Shown here: in pieces, positions 35,847 to 42,939 of the stretch
How the letters are laid out: each line of letters begins with the position of its first letter
Position numbering within the stretch: the stretch's first letter is position 1
Origin: Pseudomonas sp. TNT3
Lineage (GTDB): Bacteria > Pseudomonadota > Gammaproteobacteria > Pseudomonadales > Pseudomonadaceae
Assembly: GCF_010095445.2 (NCBI RefSeq)
Contig: NZ_WFGV02000024.1
Coordinates: 1 to 64,000 of the forward strand
Length of the DNA stretch: 64,000 nt
Direction: 5' to 3'
The notes under the pieces: generated by a model
What the model saw: only the letters and a program-made list of their open reading frames with translations
What the model was told of the DNA's origin: nothing
The model's database searches: none
Translations under genes and position numbers: made by a program

Positions 35847-36959
35847 TCAGAGTCCTTGAAAACCAGCGGCGAGGCGACGTCGTTCGATGCATTCGTGGGC
35901 GAAGGCGATGTCCGCCAATTGACTGAACAACTGCGCCAGACGCTGCGGCGCTTCTCCATCGCAAAACAACTCAAGTGGCAGCTGCAGGCTGAGCCGGCGT
36001 ATCACTTGCAGCAGCGCCGAGCGCTCACGGTGCTGGCTCAGAACCACGCTTTCGCCCAAAGCACCGAGTAACAGTTCGTCGAGCTCATCGGGGTACGTCA
36101 GCAGGCCGAGAAGGAACACCAGCCAGTCACGCTCCTCAGCGTTGTGCTGGCAGATCAGCCGGTCACCCAGCACGCTTGTGATAAACCCGGTTTCCGCCGA
36201 GCGCAGGCGCTTGAGAGCCGTCAGCCGGGTCAGCAACTCGCCGAATTCCCTGCGCGAGCAACTGGGGTCCTGAGCACTGATGTCGGTCAGCAAGGCTGCC
36301 TCGATAAATGCCAGGACGGTCATGCGCCGGGCCTCGCCATACGTCGCGATCCAGTCCTGATAGCAACTGACCGGACCGTCGTCGGACTCCAGAAAATCCC
36401 GGTAGGTTTCACGCAGGAACCCCGCCCGCACGGCAATCGCCTTGCCGAACATTCGCGCCTTCAAGGCAGCGTTGATGCCGGCCTTCATGCGCTTTGGCGA
36501 GCCCTGTTCGAGCACCGTTTGCAACAGGGTTTCGAGCCGTTGACGCGTGCCCGCGTCGAGTTTTTTACGACGTAACAGCTCACGCAGCACCAGGGCCAGG
36601 TCACTGTCATCAGGGAACAGGCTGCGCGCCATTTGCAGCAACCACGCGACGGGTTTGTCCCCCAGCCGCGCCAGACTGAACAGCTGCCGAGCCTTGCTGA
36701 CAGTGTCGTCATCCAGCACCCGTTCAAAGCTTTCGGTCATCGACTCGGACTTGAGCTCAAAATGTCGCCGGCCTCGAAATTGCGCCAATGCTGCCGACAT
36801 TTCATCGCTCATCTGCACAAAGCGCTGGGTAGCGGCGGCCGTGCCGGTCTCGTCTGTTTCCACGTCGGCATTGGGTTGCGGTTGAGGGTGTTCAGCGGCT
36901 TTTTCGCTGTTCAGTCGGGCTTGCGCGGCCCGTCCGCCGGCTGATCCAATCGGCAGCAT
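35847..36959 (-). CDS. sctW: SctW (InvE-like) gatekeeper
   Basis: 370 residues (InvE 372), all helical, soluble. It combines the YopN-like domain (residues about 60-290) with the TyeA-like C-terminal region in one chain, as in InvE/MxiC. Gatekeepers set the order of translocators before effectors and bind SctV. The ATG overlaps the sctC stop by one base (TGATG). Confidence 0.88.
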   Translation of the reverse strand: MLPIGSAGGRAAQARLNSEKAAEHPQPQPNADVETDETGTAAATQRFVQMSDEMSAALAQFRGRRHFELKSESMTESFERVLDDDTVSKARQLFSLARLGDKPVAWLLQMARSLFPDDSDLALVLRELLRRKKLDAGTRQRLETLLQTVLEQGSPKRMKAGINAALKARMFGKAIAVRAGFLRETYRDFLESDDGPVSCYQDWIATYGEARRMTVLAFIEAALLTDISAQDPSCSRREFGELLTRLTALKRLRSAETGFITSVLGDRLICQHNAEERDWLVFLLGLLTYPDELDELLLGALGESVVLSQHRERSALLQVIRRLSLQLPLELFCDGEAPQRLAQLFSQLADIAFAHECIERRRLAAGFQGL

Positions 36960-38614
36960 CAGTTCTGTCCTGCGCGCAAATAGGAACGCCGAAGGCGCTC
37001 ATGCTGCTCGGGAGTCATCAAGCGTGTGGCTGGGTCGAGGCTGTCCGGTTGCAGTTCGCTGGTGATTTCCTTGGGCTGAATCAGGAACACCCGCACGGTA
37101 TTCGCCGAGCGGTTCTGGCGGTAACTGAACAGCCTTCCGATCCAAGGAATCGAGCCCAATACCGGGATGCGTCCGATCTGCTCGCTGTGGTCGTCGCGGG
37201 TAAACCCGCCAACCAGCAGACTCTTGCCATGAGGGACTCGCGCCACCGTACTGATGCGCGTGCGGCCAACCGTCGGCAAGGCATTCGGGCGCTCGCCATC
37301 ACCGGCGCTTTCGACTTCGTTGCCGTCTTCGATATTGAGCGACATCTCGATCTCGTCGGCCTTGGCGAAACGCGGTAATACGTTGATCAATGTGCCGTAA
37401 GTCACGTGCTGCAACTCGACCGTGCGTTCGCCAACCAAGGGCGCATAGAAGGTGCGGTTGTTGTCAAAGATCGCCGGGACGTTTTCCTGGGTGAGGATCA
37501 CGGGACGCGCAACGACGTTGGCGCGACTAGTACGCTCCAGCGCCATGATTTGAGCGACGAACGACACGCCGTCGAGCGTGGTCGCCGAGCCGGCATTGAG
37601 GGACGCGGAAAACTGGCTACCGACTTTCACCGCGCCTTGCCATTCGATGCCCAGCTGATTGAGTTCGTCCTTGTGCAGATCGATGATCCACAGTGACAAC
37701 TCCACATGCCGTTTCGGTGTGTCCAGCGCAGTCACCAGGTTTTCGATAAAACGCACCTGTTCCGGCAGCCCCTTGACCAGCAGGCTGTTGGTGTCGGGAT
37801 AGGCCACCACCCGGATATTCCCCGCCGCCATCTCCCGCGCAAGAATGCGCGGTGCTGCAGGGTCATCCGACGACGAAGCAGTGGCCAGGCCTTCCAGGGG
37901 AAACGCGGGCATCAGGCCCTGTGACGTCTGCGCAGTGTTTTGCGCCAACTGGGGTTCGACCTCACTCTTCTCGCCCCGCAGCAGTTGCTCGATCACGGTC
38001 GCGAGGCCAGGAATCGTGACCTGGTCATCGCGCAATTCGTATTTACGGTCGCCGACAAAGGTGTTTTGCACCTGAATGACGCCGATCTGCTGTTTGCCCA
38101 ACAGCAAATCCGAACGCTGGTTATCCATCAGCTGCGCGGCCTGCATCACCAGGTCAACGTAGATGGGAGGCCCGGAAATGTGGAACGTGCGCAGGCCGTC
38201 ATGACGCATCGGGTAGCGGGCATCGTGCAGCCCGGACTGTTTCAGGAAGCCCTGGAGTCGGTTGACGGTCAGGGTTTGCAAAGACGCCATCGAGCTTTTG
38301 ACTTCCGAGCCGTCATACACGTAAATCGATTGGCCATCGCTGTACCAGATCAGGCCCATTTGAGCGGCGATTCTTTCGAAGGTCTTCTGCGCCGAGCCCA
38401 GTTCGAACTCACCGGAAATCCGCTTCGCGGCGGCGGCCTTGCTCACCACAACCGTTTTGCCCAGAGGGCCGGACAACTCTGTAAAGAAGGTCCGAACGCT
38501 TTGCTCGCGAGCCACGTAGGCATTGTCCCGAGCTCCCGCATGCATTGGCGCGAGAGTCAGCGCAGCGCTTAATAGCGCCGGTAAAAAAAACACGGGGAAA
38601 AAGCGAGAAATCAT
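36959..38614 (-). CDS. sctC: SctC (InvG-like) outer-membrane secretin
   Basis: 551 residues. A signal peptide (MISRFFPVFFLPALLSAALT... cut near residue 28) is followed by N0/N1/N3 periplasmic domains and a secretin beta-barrel domain. The latter carries the usual LLVGGFTRDDHSEQIGRIPV and GSIPWIGRLFSYR near the C-terminus. It makes the outer ring of the needle complex. InvG needs the pilotin InvH in Salmonella; no invH-like lipoprotein gene is present in this locus. The ATG at 38614 lies four bases after the invF stop. Confidence 0.96.
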   Translation of the reverse strand: MISRFFPVFFLPALLSAALTLAPMHAGARDNAYVAREQSVRTFFTELSGPLGKTVVVSKAAAAKRISGEFELGSAQKTFERIAAQMGLIWYSDGQSIYVYDGSEVKSSMASLQTLTVNRLQGFLKQSGLHDARYPMRHDGLRTFHISGPPIYVDLVMQAAQLMDNQRSDLLLGKQQIGVIQVQNTFVGDRKYELRDDQVTIPGLATVIEQLLRGEKSEVEPQLAQNTAQTSQGLMPAFPLEGLATASSSDDPAAPRILAREMAAGNIRVVAYPDTNSLLVKGLPEQVRFIENLVTALDTPKRHVELSLWIIDLHKDELNQLGIEWQGAVKVGSQFSASLNAGSATTLDGVSFVAQIMALERTSRANVVARPVILTQENVPAIFDNNRTFYAPLVGERTVELQHVTYGTLINVLPRFAKADEIEMSLNIEDGNEVESAGDGERPNALPTVGRTRISTVARVPHGKSLLVGGFTRDDHSEQIGRIPVLGSIPWIGRLFSYRQNRSANTVRVFLIQPKEITSELQPDSLDPATRLMTPEQHERLRRSYLRAGQN

Positions 38615-38618
38615 CGGT

Positions 38619-39356
38619 TCACTTGCTTGAAAGGTCGGTGATGTCCGCCAGACTGCTGGGTGAGAAACCCACCAGCTCGCGGATTTCCTTGGAGAAATGT
38701 GAAGACGAGGCGTAGCCGAATTCCAGCGCCACATCTGTCAGCGAACCGTCTTCAAGACTCATGTTCAATAGCGCCTGGGCCGCTCGCCAGCCGCGTAATG
38801 CAGGCTTCGCCGCACTCCCCAGCGCGTGTTGGCACAACCGGCGAAAGTGCGATACCGAGACGCCATAACGCTGCGCCAGTGCAGACAGTTTTTCGCTGTG
38901 GGTGCCCTGCTCGACCAGGAATCGAACCAGCCCGTAGCTCTCGTTGTTTCGTAACTGGCGGGCAAAAGCCTGGTATGCGGAACTCCCGGCCAGCGCCTGT
39001 TCGATGTACCAGCGCTCAAGCGCCTTGTCGCATCGGGCGGTTTCATCGGCCACCGCCAGCACAGCCCAGGGAAACGGGCGCGAGACCTTGGCGATCAGCG
39101 TATCTCCCAGGTCGATAAAGACCTGCAGCTTCACCAGGGTGGCCTCTGCCATCGCGCGCACCTGTACATCGCCGCCGCTCAGCTCTGCCGCGCCGTCCAT
39201 CACGATCAATCCCTGCCAACCCGCGGGCAGCGAACAGGACAATGGGCTGTTGTGTGATGTCAGGCGCACAGGTTCATCGGCGACACGCAGGTGCAGCACC
39301 CGATCATTGAGGCGAACATCGGGCAATGTCATGGGGCAATCGCACTGGATCTGCAC
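38619..39356 (-). CDS. invF: InvF-like AraC-family activator
   Basis: 245 residues. The C-terminal about 95 residues form the AraC double helix-turn-helix (LAQRYGVSVSHFRRLCQHAL then SLTDVALEFGYASSSHFSKEI). The start is GTG 39356, chosen because AAAGGAGG lies five bases upstream; the ATG at 39332 has no RBS. In SPI-1, InvF with SicA activates the sic-sip promoters. It is the first gene of the block, divergent from nasS. Confidence 0.92.
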   Translation of the reverse strand: MQIQCDCPMTLPDVRLNDRVLHLRVADEPVRLTSHNSPLSCSLPAGWQGLIVMDGAAELSGGDVQVRAMAEATLVKLQVFIDLGDTLIAKVSRPFPWAVLAVADETARCDKALERWYIEQALAGSSAYQAFARQLRNNESYGLVRFLVEQGTHSEKLSALAQRYGVSVSHFRRLCQHALGSAAKPALRGWRAAQALLNMSLEDGSLTDVALEFGYASSSHFSKEIRELVGFSPSSLADITDLSSK

Positions 39357-39448
39357 ACCGGCCTCCTTTGCAACGCAGCGTTGGAATGGGCGGCAGGATG
39401 CGAGACGCAGCGCGTTAAATCCTGATGAAATGCTGATGGACCGCTCGC
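39357..39448. promoter_or_regulatory. invF/nasS divergent promoter region
   Basis: This is the left junction of the secretion block with the nitrate genes. It must contain the invF promoter, but I see no convincing -35/-10 pair. There is no tRNA, integrase or flanking direct repeat that would mark an insertion site. Confidence 0.4.
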
Positions 39449-39464
39449 TGGCATATGCCTTGCA
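39449..39464 (+). promoter_or_regulatory. Sigma-54-type promoter of nasST
   Basis: TGGCAT-N5-TTGCA matches the sigma-54 consensus TGGCAC-N5-TTGCA/T with one mismatch. The expected start site, near 39475, is just upstream of the first hairpin of the nasS leader. Confidence 0.65.
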
Positions 39465-39482
39465 CCAACACCTTTATCAGCG

Positions 39483-39570
39483 CTCATGCCAACGTCGGAA
39501 TGAGTGGAAGGACAATGGCGTCGTCACTCGGCCTTGCTCGCGCAGGAAGCCTGGACGACGCCATTTTTTT
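39483..39570 (+). promoter_or_regulatory. ANTAR-type attenuator leader of nasS
   Basis: Hairpin P1 is CTCATGCC/GGAATGAG (39483-39504) with hexaloop AACGTC. After six bases comes P2, GAC/GTC (39511-39522), with loop AATGGC. Both loops have A at position 1 and G at position 4, the ANTAR-target rule. The P2 stem is short (3 bp). The right half of P2 lies in the 5' arm of a terminator: ATGGCGTCGTC (39515-39525) pairs with GACGACGCCAT (39554-39564), followed by seven T residues. NasT binding to P1-P2 would block the terminator. Confidence 0.65.
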
Positions 39571-39586
39571 GGAAGGTGCACACTCG

Positions 39587-40798
39587 ATGAATGAACCATC
39601 AGCTGGCCCGCTGGCCTGGGTCAACGGTAGCGACGCCCCGGAAAAGACCGACATCAACCTCGGTTTCATGGCGCTGAGCGACTGCGCTTCAGTGGTGGTC
39701 GCCGCGACACAGGGCTTCGCCCAGCCGTACGGGCTCACCCTGAACCTCAAGCGCCAGGCGTCCTGGGCCAACCTTCGGGACAAACTGGTCAGTGGTGAAC
39801 TGGATGCCGCGCACAGCCTGTACGGTTTGATTTATGCGGTTCACCTGGGAATTGGTGGCGTGGCGTCGACCGACATGGCCGTGCTGATGGGCCTGAATCA
39901 GAATGGTCAGAGCATCAATCTTTCCCATGGCTTGCAGGCCTTGGGCGTGACCAGTCCTGAAGCACTGGATCGCCACGTGCACCAAAGTCGCCCAAAACTC
40001 ACGTTTGCCCAGACATTTCCAACCGGCACCCACGCGATGTGGCTGTATTACTGGCTGGCGAGTCAGGGCATTCATCCCTTGCAGGACGTCGACAGTGTGG
40101 TGGTGCCGCCACCGCAAATGGTTGCGCATCTGCAAGCGGGACGCATCGACGGATTCTGCGTGGGCGAGCCGTGGTCCGCCAGTGCGGTCAAACAGAACCT
40201 GGGGTTCACTCTGGCGACGACCCAGACCATCTGGCCCGATCACCCGGAGAAAGTGCTCGGCTGCACCCGCTCATTCGTTGAGCAATACCCCAATACGGCC
40301 CGGGCTTTGGTAAAGGCGATTCTGGCGGCCAGCCGTTTCATTGAGGCCAGCACCGACAACCGCCGCAGTACCGCGCAATTGCTCAGTGCCCCGCAGTATC
40401 TGGATGCACCGCTGGACTGCATCGAGCCGCGTTTGCTTGGCGACTATGACGACGGGCTCGGTCATCGCTGGCAAGACCCGCATGCCTTGCGTTTCCATGC
40501 CGGGGGTGAGGTGAACCTGCCGTATCTGTCCGATGGCATGTGGTTCATGACCCAGTTCCGTCGCTGGGGCTTGTTGCATGACGATCCGGACTACCTGGCG
40601 GTGGCGCGTCAGGTACAGCAATTGGACGTGTATCGCGAGGCAGCCCTTGGTATAGGTGTCGCGGTCGGGGACAACGACATGCGCAGCAGCCAGTTGATCG
40701 ACGGCAAGCACTGGGACGGAACTGACCCGGCGGGTTATGCCCGCAGCTTCAAACTGCACGCCATGAGCAATAGCTCGCACCGATTCGCCAGCCGCTGA
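39587..40798 (+). CDS. nasS: NasS-type nitrate/nitrite sensor
   Basis: 403 residues of the NrtA/CmpA periplasmic-binding fold but without a signal peptide, as in cytoplasmic NasS. Seen: INLGFMALSDCASVVVAATQGFA near the N-terminus, and FPTGTHAMWLYYWLASQGIHP and DGFCVGEPW in the middle. Without nitrate, NasS holds NasT inactive; nitrate releases NasT. ATG 39587 is used, with GGAAGG ten bases upstream; the longer frame would run through the leader terminator. It is followed by nasT after 15 bases. Confidence 0.92.
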   Translation: MNEPSAGPLAWVNGSDAPEKTDINLGFMALSDCASVVVAATQGFAQPYGLTLNLKRQASWANLRDKLVSGELDAAHSLYGLIYAVHLGIGGVASTDMAVLMGLNQNGQSINLSHGLQALGVTSPEALDRHVHQSRPKLTFAQTFPTGTHAMWLYYWLASQGIHPLQDVDSVVVPPPQMVAHLQAGRIDGFCVGEPWSASAVKQNLGFTLATTQTIWPDHPEKVLGCTRSFVEQYPNTARALVKAILAASRFIEASTDNRRSTAQLLSAPQYLDAPLDCIEPRLLGDYDDGLGHRWQDPHALRFHAGGEVNLPYLSDGMWFMTQFRRWGLLHDDPDYLAVARQVQQLDVYREAALGIGVAVGDNDMRSSQLIDGKHWDGTDPAGYARSFKLHAMSNSSHRFASR

Positions 40799-40813
40799 CA
40801 GGAGATTGCGAAC

Positions 40814-41389
40814 ATGTTGCGTATCCTGCTGATCAACGACACCGCGAAAAAAGTCGGCCGCCTGAAAGCGGCCCTGACTGAAGCCGGGTTCGAGGTGATC
40901 GACGAGTCGGGGCTGACCATTGACTTGCCTTCACGCGTCGAAACGGTGCGCCCGGATGTGATTCTGATCGATACCGAGTCACCGAGCCGCGATGTCATGG
41001 AGCAAGTGGTGCTGGTGAGTCGTGACCAGCCGCGGCCGATCGTGATGTTTACCGACGAGCACGATCCCGGCGTGATGCGTCAGGCGATCAAGTCCGGCGT
41101 GAGCGCCTACATTGTCGAGGGCATTCACGCACAACGCCTGCAACCCATCCTGGACGTGGCCATGGCGCGTTTTGAGAGCGATCAGGCGCTGCGCGCTCAA
41201 CTGCATGCCCGAGACCAGCAACTGGCCGAGCGCAAGCGTATAGAGCTGGCCAAAGGGCTGTTGATGAAGATGAAGGACTGTAACGAGGAGGACGCCTACA
41301 CCCTGATGCGCCGCCAGGCCATGAGCCGGCAGCAGAAGCTGATTCAAGTGGCGGAGCAGATTATTGCGATGAGTGAGTTGTTGGGTTGA
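40814..41389 (+). CDS. nasT: NasT-type ANTAR antiterminator
   Basis: 191 residues. The N-terminal receiver-like domain (MLRILLINDTAKKVGRLK; D49 region DVILIDTES) is followed by a coiled linker and a C-terminal ANTAR RNA-binding domain (ELAKGLLMKMKDCNEEDAYT ... SRQQKLIQVAEQII). It binds paired hexaloop hairpins in nascent leaders and prevents termination. Two such leaders are seen here, before nasS and before nasA. RBS AGGAG precedes the ATG. Confidence 0.94.
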   Translation: MLRILLINDTAKKVGRLKAALTEAGFEVIDESGLTIDLPSRVETVRPDVILIDTESPSRDVMEQVVLVSRDQPRPIVMFTDEHDPGVMRQAIKSGVSAYIVEGIHAQRLQPILDVAMARFESDQALRAQLHARDQQLAERKRIELAKGLLMKMKDCNEEDAYTLMRRQAMSRQQKLIQVAEQIIAMSELLG

Positions 41390-41413
41390 GGTTTTGTGGT
41401 GACTTTGAGGGCC

Positions 41414-41490
41414 TCATCGCGGGCAAGCCTTGCTCCCACAGGGATTGGTGTGATCACAAAAGGTGTGGGAGCAAAGCTTGCTCGCGATGG
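41414..41490. repeat. REP pair
   Basis: CATCGCGGGCAAGCCTTGCTCCCACA is mirrored by TGTGGGAGCAAAGCTTGCTCGCGATG, with a short spacer. It lies between nasT and the nasA promoter and would partly insulate the two transcripts. Confidence 0.8.
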
Positions 41491-41512
41491 AAACCACCCG
41501 GTCTGCGCCTAT

Positions 41513-41528
41513 TGGCACAAATCTCGCT
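41513..41528 (+). promoter_or_regulatory. Sigma-54-type promoter of the nasA operon
   Basis: TGGCAC-N5-TCGCT: a perfect -24 half, and a -12 half with one mismatch to TTGCT. A start site near 41539 would begin the transcript directly before hairpin P1 at 41543. Confidence 0.65.
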
Positions 41529-41542
41529 AAGTAATTCTCACA

Positions 41543-41627
41543 GGTAACCAACGGCGGTTGCCCCACCTACGACAAAGACGTCGCTCACCCTGTTTGCCCA
41601 TGGCAAATCCGGTAGCGGCGTTTTTTT
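41543..41627 (+). promoter_or_regulatory. ANTAR-type attenuator leader of nasA
   Basis: P1 is GGTAACC/GGTTGCC (41543-41562) with hexaloop AACGGC. Seven bases later comes P2, CGAC/GTCG (41570-41583), with loop AAAGAC. Both loops have A1 and G4. The P2 right arm is part of a long terminator: ACGTCGCT-ACC (41578-41589) pairs with GGTAGCGGCGT (41611-41621), with TTTGCC/GGCAAA as an inner hairpin and seven T residues at 41621-41627. NasT binding to P1-P2 should allow read-through to nasA. Confidence 0.8.
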
Positions 41628-41632
41628 GTTTT

Positions 41633-41708
41633 GGCCCCTTGAAAAAGGGGCCGGTGGTGCGGCCGTTTTGCGGCGTGCCATCTGTTAGCTCATGACTCCT
41701 TTTAACAG
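41633..41708 (+). other. Stable hairpins in the nasA 5' leader after the terminator
   Basis: GGCCCCTT-GAAA-AAGGGGCC (41633-41652) is a perfect 8-bp stem with a GNRA-type loop and no T-run. A second repeat, CTGTTA/TAACAG (41682-41708), lies just before the CTGAGG Shine-Dalgarno sequence of nasA. They may protect the mRNA or affect translation. Confidence 0.5.
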
Positions 41709-41720
41709 CTGAGGTGCGCG

Positions 41721-42932
41721 ATGAATTCAAGCTTCTGGAAATCTGGCCATACCCCGACACTGTTCGCGGCCTTCCTCTATTTCGATCTGAGCTTCATGGT
41801 CTGGTACTTGCTCGGGCCGTTGGCCGTGCAGATCGCCGCAGACCTGCACCTGACCACTCAACAGCGCGGGCTGGTGGTTGCAACACCGATTCTGGCCGGG
41901 GCGGTTTTACGCTTTGTGATGGGGCTGCTGGCTGATCGACTGTCACCCAAAACCGCAGGGCTGATCGGTCAGGTGATCGTCATTTGCGCGTTATTCGGCG
42001 CCTGGAAACTCGGGATTCACAGCTACGAGCAAGCGCTGATCCTGGGCCTGTTTCTCGGCATGGCCGGCGCGTCTTTCGCCGTGGCCCTGCCGCTGGCCTC
42101 GCAGTGGTATCCACCACAACATCAAGGCAAGGCCATGGGCATTGCCGGTGCGGGCAACTCCGGCACGGTGCTCGCGGCACTGATCGCTCCGGTGCTGGCA
42201 GCGGCGTTTGGCTGGAGCAACGTATTCGGCTTCGCACTGATCCCGCTGATCCTGACGCTCATCGTCTTCGCGTGGCTGGCGAAGAACGCGCCAGAGCGAC
42301 CGAAAGCCAAGTCGGTGTCGGACTATTTCAAAGCGCTGGGTGATCGGGACAGCTGGTGGTTCATGTTTTTCTACAGCGTGACGTTCGGCGGCTTCATCGG
42401 CCTGGCCAGCGCCCTGCCCGGCTACTTCAACGATCAATACGGCCTCAGCCCGGTCACTGCCGGGTACTACACCGCCGCCTGCGTATTCGGCGGCAGTTTG
42501 ATGCGTCCGTTGGGCGGGGCTCTGGCGGATCGTTTCGGCGGTATTCGCACCCTGCTGGGGATGTACACGGTGGCCGCAATTTGCATTGCAGCAGTGGGTT
42601 TCAACTTGCCGAGCTCCTATGCGGCCCTGGCCCTGTTCGTCTGCACCATGCTCGGTTTGGGTGCGGGCAATGGCGCGGTGTTCCAATTGGTGCCACAGCG
42701 TTTTCGCCGGGAAATCGGCGTGATGACCGGTTTGATCGGCATGGCCGGCGGCATTGGCGGCTTTGCACTGGCAGCCGGCATGGGCGCGATCAAGCAAAGC
42801 ACCGGTAGCTATCAGCTGGCGTTGTGGTTGTTCGCCAGCCTGGGCGTGCTGGCCTGGTTTGGTCTGCACGGGGTGAAACGTCGCTGGAGAACGACCTGGG
42901 GTTCGGCCGCAGTGACGGCGGCGCGGGTCTGA
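41721..42932 (+). CDS. nasA: NasA/NarK-type nitrate transporter (MFS)
   Basis: 403 residues, 12 membrane helices, of the NarK branch of the major facilitator family. Seen: an Arg in helix 2 (GAVLRFVMGLLADRL), the nitrate signature-like stretches GMAGASFAVALPLASQW (about 112-128) and GAGNGAVFQLVPQRF (about 313-327). It imports nitrate through the inner membrane for assimilation. GAGG lies before the ATG. The kinase gene starts seven bases after the stop, so the two are co-transcribed. Confidence 0.93.
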   Translation: MNSSFWKSGHTPTLFAAFLYFDLSFMVWYLLGPLAVQIAADLHLTTQQRGLVVATPILAGAVLRFVMGLLADRLSPKTAGLIGQVIVICALFGAWKLGIHSYEQALILGLFLGMAGASFAVALPLASQWYPPQHQGKAMGIAGAGNSGTVLAALIAPVLAAAFGWSNVFGFALIPLILTLIVFAWLAKNAPERPKAKSVSDYFKALGDRDSWWFMFFYSVTFGGFIGLASALPGYFNDQYGLSPVTAGYYTAACVFGGSLMRPLGGALADRFGGIRTLLGMYTVAAICIAAVGFNLPSSYAALALFVCTMLGLGAGNGAVFQLVPQRFRREIGVMTGLIGMAGGIGGFALAAGMGAIKQSTGSYQLALWLFASLGVLAWFGLHGVKRRWRTTWGSAAVTAARV

Positions 42933-42939
42933 CGTTTTC

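Noticed and set aside
36959..38734. A 40-residue N-terminal extension of the secretin
   Set aside because: The extension lies inside invF and lacks a signal peptide; starting at 38614 gives a proper signal sequence.
39455..39586. A 44-residue N-terminal extension of NasS
   Set aside because: It reads through the leader hairpins and terminator; ATG 39587 follows directly and has an RBS.
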